NCBI GenBank assembly: GCA_021793935.1
Contig: JAJYRV010000124.1
Location: 1 to 6,343, forward strand
Origin: Actinomycetes bacterium
GTDB taxonomy: Bacteria; Actinomycetota; Actinomycetes; Actinomycetales; Beutenbergiaceae
Direction: 5' to 3'
DNA length: 6,343 nt
Shown: positions 5,657 through 6,343 of the stretch, one piece after another
Layout of the letters: every line of letters begins with the position of its first letter
How positions within the stretch are numbered: position 1 is the stretch's first letter
Position numbers and translations under genes: made by a program
The notes under the pieces: generated by a model
Database searches by the model: none
What the model was told of the DNA's origin: nothing
What the model saw: the letters and a program-made list of their open reading frames with translations, nothing else

Positions 5657-6343
5657 GTGACGGCTGAAACTCAGGACCTGTGGCAGCACGTGCTCCCGCC
5701 GTCGACTCGGACGGACACGCCCGACCACCTGACGATCCCCGTGCACGTGCCCCACGGATCGTCCGTCGTCGTTGTCGTCGCCGATGAGCAGGGGCAGGAG
5801 GAGTTCCTCGAGCAGGTGGAGGACAACTCGCCCCCGCGCGAAGTCAACGGTGTACTCACGGGCCGAGCCCGTTTCGCGTTGGGAAACCTTACCCCTGGCC
5901 GATACGTGCTGCGCGCCTCCCTCGAGGACGGTAGCGAAGCAAGCGGTGAACTCGTCATCGGCCCCATCGAAACTGACGCGCCGGCCGATGAAGACGCGCT
6001 GACCGAAGAAGATGCGCCGGCGCAGGTGGACGAGGACCTTCCCGGCCCCGAATCGGCGTCCGTGGAATCAGAGGCCGTGGTGTCAGAGCCGGTGGACGCA
6101 GAACCGAGCGAGCCGGAGCCCGCGGAGGCCAGCGCGCCGGCGGAGGAAGCCCAGGCGGAAAACGACGCGGGCGAAGAAGACGAGCGCGACGCGCAGAGCG
6201 ACCTCCGCGCGCGTATCGCCAGGAAAGAGTACGGCGGGCGGAACTGGGGGATCTCCGGGGCGCTGTACGCGATGCGGTCGAACGGCTCGTGGGGGATCGG
6301 CGACCTTGCTGACCTCGCCGACGTCGCCGTCACGGCCGCCACC
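5657..6343 (+). CDS. malQ: 4-alpha-glucanotransferase (amylomaltase, GH77), N-terminal part
   Basis: The frame is open from GTG 5657 to the window end, giving 229 residues; the rest lies outside. Residues about 20-102 look like the beta-sandwich domain found before the catalytic barrel in many actinobacterial MalQ proteins (alternating beta strands such as GSSVVVVVADE and GRYVLRASL). Residues 196-225 read NWGISGALYAMRSNGSWGIGDLADLADVA, the opening of the GH77 barrel. Between them, residues 104-178 are an acidic linker rich in Glu, Asp, Pro and Ala: 29 of 75 residues are acidic, with one basic. MalQ moves glucan chains between malto-oligosaccharides in cytosolic maltodextrin and glycogen metabolism. 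The start is supported by AAGGAAG (5646-5652) just before it. It is divergent from the MscS gene. The linker makes it longer than usual. Confidence 0.9.
   Translation, partial: MTAETQDLWQHVLPPSTRTDTPDHLTIPVHVPHGSSVVVVVADEQGQEEFLEQVEDNSPPREVNGVLTGRARFALGNLTPGRYVLRASLEDGSEASGELVIGPIETDAPADEDALTEEDAPAQVDEDLPGPESASVESEAVVSEPVDAEPSEPEPAEASAPAEEAQAENDAGEEDERDAQSDLRARIARKEYGGRNWGISGALYAMRSNGSWGIGDLADLADVAVTAAT

Noticed and set aside
5671..6342. A 223-codon Ser-rich minus-strand open frame over malQ
   Set aside because: Its Ser/Ala runs are the reverse reading of the Glu/Ala-rich MalQ linker, and the GH77 motif lies on the plus strand.

Overview
This window comes from a high-G+C actinobacterium, probably an Actinomycetes lineage near Micrococcales or Actinomycetales. 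Evidence: GC-rich third codon positions, frequent GTG starts, an actinobacterial-type EttA, a group II truncated haemoglobin (GlbO), a DUF222/HNH '13E12-type' nuclease, and a MalQ with an N-terminal beta-domain. The species cannot be named from sequence alone.

Layout: (1) 2-403 (+), the C-terminal 133 residues of the ABC-F ribosome factor EttA, followed by a strong GC hairpin. (2) 483-956 (+), a FadM/YbgC-like single-hotdog acyl-CoA thioesterase. It converges with (3) 959-1828 (-), a TesB-type double-hotdog acyl-CoA thioesterase, the two stop codons being only 2 bp apart. (4) 1853-2221 (-), GlbO, 24 bp upstream of tesB and probably co-transcribed with it. (5) 2448-2681 (+), a stand-alone 77-residue PTS EIIB subunit of the glucose/N-acetylglucosamine type, divergent from glbO. 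(6) 2763-4388 (-), the DUF222/HNH nuclease with a low-complexity C-terminal tail and a good -35/-10 promoter. (7) 4653-5513 (-), an MscS-family mechanosensitive channel. (8) 5657-6343 (+), the first 229 residues of 4-alpha-glucanotransferase MalQ, divergent from the channel gene and running off the window.

Most genes are housekeeping or common accessory genes: translation control (EttA), acyl-CoA hydrolysis (two thioesterases), oxygen/NO chemistry (GlbO), sugar phosphotransfer (EIIB), osmotic protection (MscS) and maltodextrin metabolism (MalQ). The order EttA - thioesterase - GlbO resembles a neighbourhood I recall from mycobacteria, so this part is probably ancestral. The HNH gene is the most accessory-like item.

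I see no CRISPR array, tRNA, rRNA, insertion sequence or phage module, and no convincing new multi-gene system. The items most worth a second look are the codon-bias switch at the 3' end of the HNH gene, the acidic linker splitting MalQ, the possible leaderless start of the MscS gene, the uncertain globin start, and the EIIB gene with no EIIC partner in view.
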